From assembly GCA_964602275.1 (NCBI GenBank), contig CAZRQF010000046.1, positions 1 to 7,701 of the forward strand: DNA of 7,701 nucleotides, written 5' to 3'. Shown here piece after piece: positions 6,332 through 7,701 of the stretch (position 1 is the stretch's first letter; each line of letters starts with the position of its first letter). A model generated the notes under the pieces. The model did not search any database. It was not told the origin of the DNA and saw only the letters and a list, made by a program, of their open reading frames with translations. Source of the DNA: RGIG6291 sp964602275. Lineage in GTDB: Bacteria > Bacillota > Clostridia > TANB77 > UBA1234. The position numbers and the translations under genes were made by a program.

Positions 6332-7690
6332 TTAAATAGCTTTATATATAAAATCTATTATAAACAACATTGAAAAAATATATATTATTGGTGAAACTTT
6401 TTTAGCTTTTCCTGTCACTACATTTGCTATTATATAAAATATAAATCCTATTTGTATTCCTGTTGTTATCGAATATGTAAATGGCATCAATACTATTGTA
6501 AAAAACGCTGGCAATGCTACGGCAAAATCTTTCCAATCTATATTGCCAACACTTTCAATCATTGACACACCAACCAAAATCAATATTGGTGCTATTGCCG
6601 CCATCGGCACGCATGCAACTAATGGATATGCAAAAAGTGATATGGCAAAACATAATGCTGCAAAAACCGATGTAAGCCCCGTTCTACCTCCTGCTTGTAT
6701 TCCAGCACTACTTTCCACATATGATGTTACATTGCTAGTTCCAAGTAATGCTCCTATACTCGTTGAAAATGAATCTGCAAATAATGCTCTCTCTAATTTT
6801 TTTGACATCTTTCCATTTTCGTCTATTTCAAATATTCTCGATTTTTTTCCTGTACCTATAAATGTACCCACCGAATCAAACAAATCAGATATGCATAGCG
6901 TAAATATTGTCATTAGCACTACTACTATTCCCGCTTTAGCAGTAAATAGTCCTGCGAAGTCAAGTTTAAATAGTGTTGGCTCTATCGATGGTAAGATTGT
7001 ATAGTTTGAAAAATCTGGCATCGCTGTAACTTTTAGCGGTATTCCTATTAATGTTGTAGATATTATTCCTATCAAATACGCACCTTTTACCTTTTTTAAA
7101 AGCAATATACTAGTTATTATTAAACCAATTATTGCAAGAAGCACTTCTGGTGTGCCAAAACTTACTATACTTGGAATTGTTGAACTTCCCTTAGCTACTC
7201 CATTTGCAACTTCGCCTACTGTAAACTGTATAAAACCTGCATTTCTAAAACCTGTATATGCTATAAATAAGCCTATTCCAACTGTTATTGCATCTTGAAA
7301 AAATGCTGGTATTGCTGCTATTAATTTTTTCCTTAAACTACTAAGTGTTATTATTCCGCTTATTATTCCACAAATAAATACCATTGCCAAGCCTTGTTGC
7401 CATGTAAAACCTAGCGACATACATATCGTATATGTAAATAGCGAATTTATTCCAAGACCTGCACTTAAGACATACGGCACATTTGCAAATAACCCTACAA
7501 ATAGCGTTCCAAAAATAGATGCTAATATCGTCGCCATGTAAACTGCATTATAGTCCATTCCCGTTTGCGAAAGTATTGTAGGATTTATAAAGATTATATA
7601 CGATATTGCCATAAATGTTGTAAGTCCCGCAATAAACTCCGTTGAAACTTTAGTGCCATTTTCTTTTAATTTAAATATTTTTTCAAGCAT
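6332..7690 (-). CDS. NCS2-family purine (guanine/hypoxanthine/adenine) permease, AzgA/PbuG type
   Basis: 452 residues, full length for the AzgA-like branch of nucleobase:cation symporters, with about 12-14 hydrophobic segments. It imports purine bases, most likely with protons, for salvage. Family marks: the opening FKLKENGTKVSTEFIAGLTTF, then YIIFINPTIL (31-40); SAGLGINSLFTYT (76-88), corresponding to the substrate-site region usually written GLGxNAFF; DLFDSVGTF (269-277); and SSAGIQAGGRTGLTS (327-341), the most diagnostic stretch. The hydrophilic segment 281-301 is the usual cytoplasmic loop. The start at 7690 is preceded by GAGGGG at 5 nt spacing, at the very edge of the window. Its promoter, and any purine riboswitch of the kind often found before such genes in Firmicutes, would lie beyond the right end. 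Family is certain; which purine is carried cannot be decided. Confidence 0.93.
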   Translation of the reverse strand: MLEKIFKLKENGTKVSTEFIAGLTTFMAISYIIFINPTILSQTGMDYNAVYMATILASIFGTLFVGLFANVPYVLSAGLGINSLFTYTICMSLGFTWQQGLAMVFICGIISGIITLSSLRKKLIAAIPAFFQDAITVGIGLFIAYTGFRNAGFIQFTVGEVANGVAKGSSTIPSIVSFGTPEVLLAIIGLIITSILLLKKVKGAYLIGIISTTLIGIPLKVTAMPDFSNYTILPSIEPTLFKLDFAGLFTAKAGIVVVLMTIFTLCISDLFDSVGTFIGTGKKSRIFEIDENGKMSKKLERALFADSFSTSIGALLGTSNVTSYVESSAGIQAGGRTGLTSVFAALCFAISLFAYPLVACVPMAAIAPILILVGVSMIESVGNIDWKDFAVALPAFFTIVLMPFTYSITTGIQIGFIFYIIANVVTGKAKKVSPIIYIFSMLFIIDFIYKAI

Positions 7691-7701
7691 ATTTTCCCCT
7701 C

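Noticed and set aside
6543..7004. 153-codon open frame on the plus strand
   Set aside because: Antisense to the purine permease; its Pro/Ala/Ser/Ile-rich product mirrors the complement of membrane-segment codons.

Overview
The window is AT-rich (about 27% G+C in sampled coding lines), with compact genes, strong GGAGG-type ribosome binding sites and sigma-A-like promoters. Its genes include a lipoteichoic-acid-synthase-type enzyme, a Firmicutes-type Y-family polymerase and an NCS2 purine permease. This points to a low-GC Gram-positive bacterium, most likely a member of the Clostridia. The species cannot be told from the sequence. The standard bacterial code fits all genes.

Layout, left to right. 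(1) 11-604, minus: an RsmC/YbxB-like class I SAM methyltransferase. (2) 735-2465, plus: a membrane-anchored GH26-like glycoside hydrolase, divergent from the methyltransferase, with two back-to-back promoters between them. (3) 2481-2540: a 60-bp imperfect palindrome between the convergent hydrolase and polymerase genes. (4) 2543-3739, minus: a DinB/UvrX-type translesion polymerase whose promoter carries a LexA-like box and a second, unexplained palindrome. (5) 3852-5762, plus: an LTA-synthase-family membrane phosphoglycerol transferase, divergent from dinB. (6) 5837-6262, plus: a small single-pass membrane protein of unknown function, with its own promoter, clearly higher G+C than its neighbours, and a terminator whose loop contains the stop codon. 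(7) 6332-7690, minus: an AzgA/PbuG-type purine permease whose promoter lies beyond the right edge.

The genes do not form one pathway. They are mostly single-gene transcription units, alternating in strand, of a chromosomal housekeeping or accessory type: RNA modification, cell-surface polymer metabolism (GH26-like enzyme and LtaS-like enzyme), DNA damage tolerance and purine uptake. No mobile element gene, CRISPR array, tRNA or rRNA was seen, and no gap between genes exceeds 300 bases. Promoter positions settled several start codons: in (2) and (4) the longest possible reading frame begins upstream of the predicted transcription start, so the shorter start is preferred.

No clear new multi-gene system is present. 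The items most worth following up are the 60-bp hairpin, whose imperfections are all G-U compatible on one strand only; the dinB control region; the altered GH26 active-site motif; and the compositionally distinct small membrane protein.
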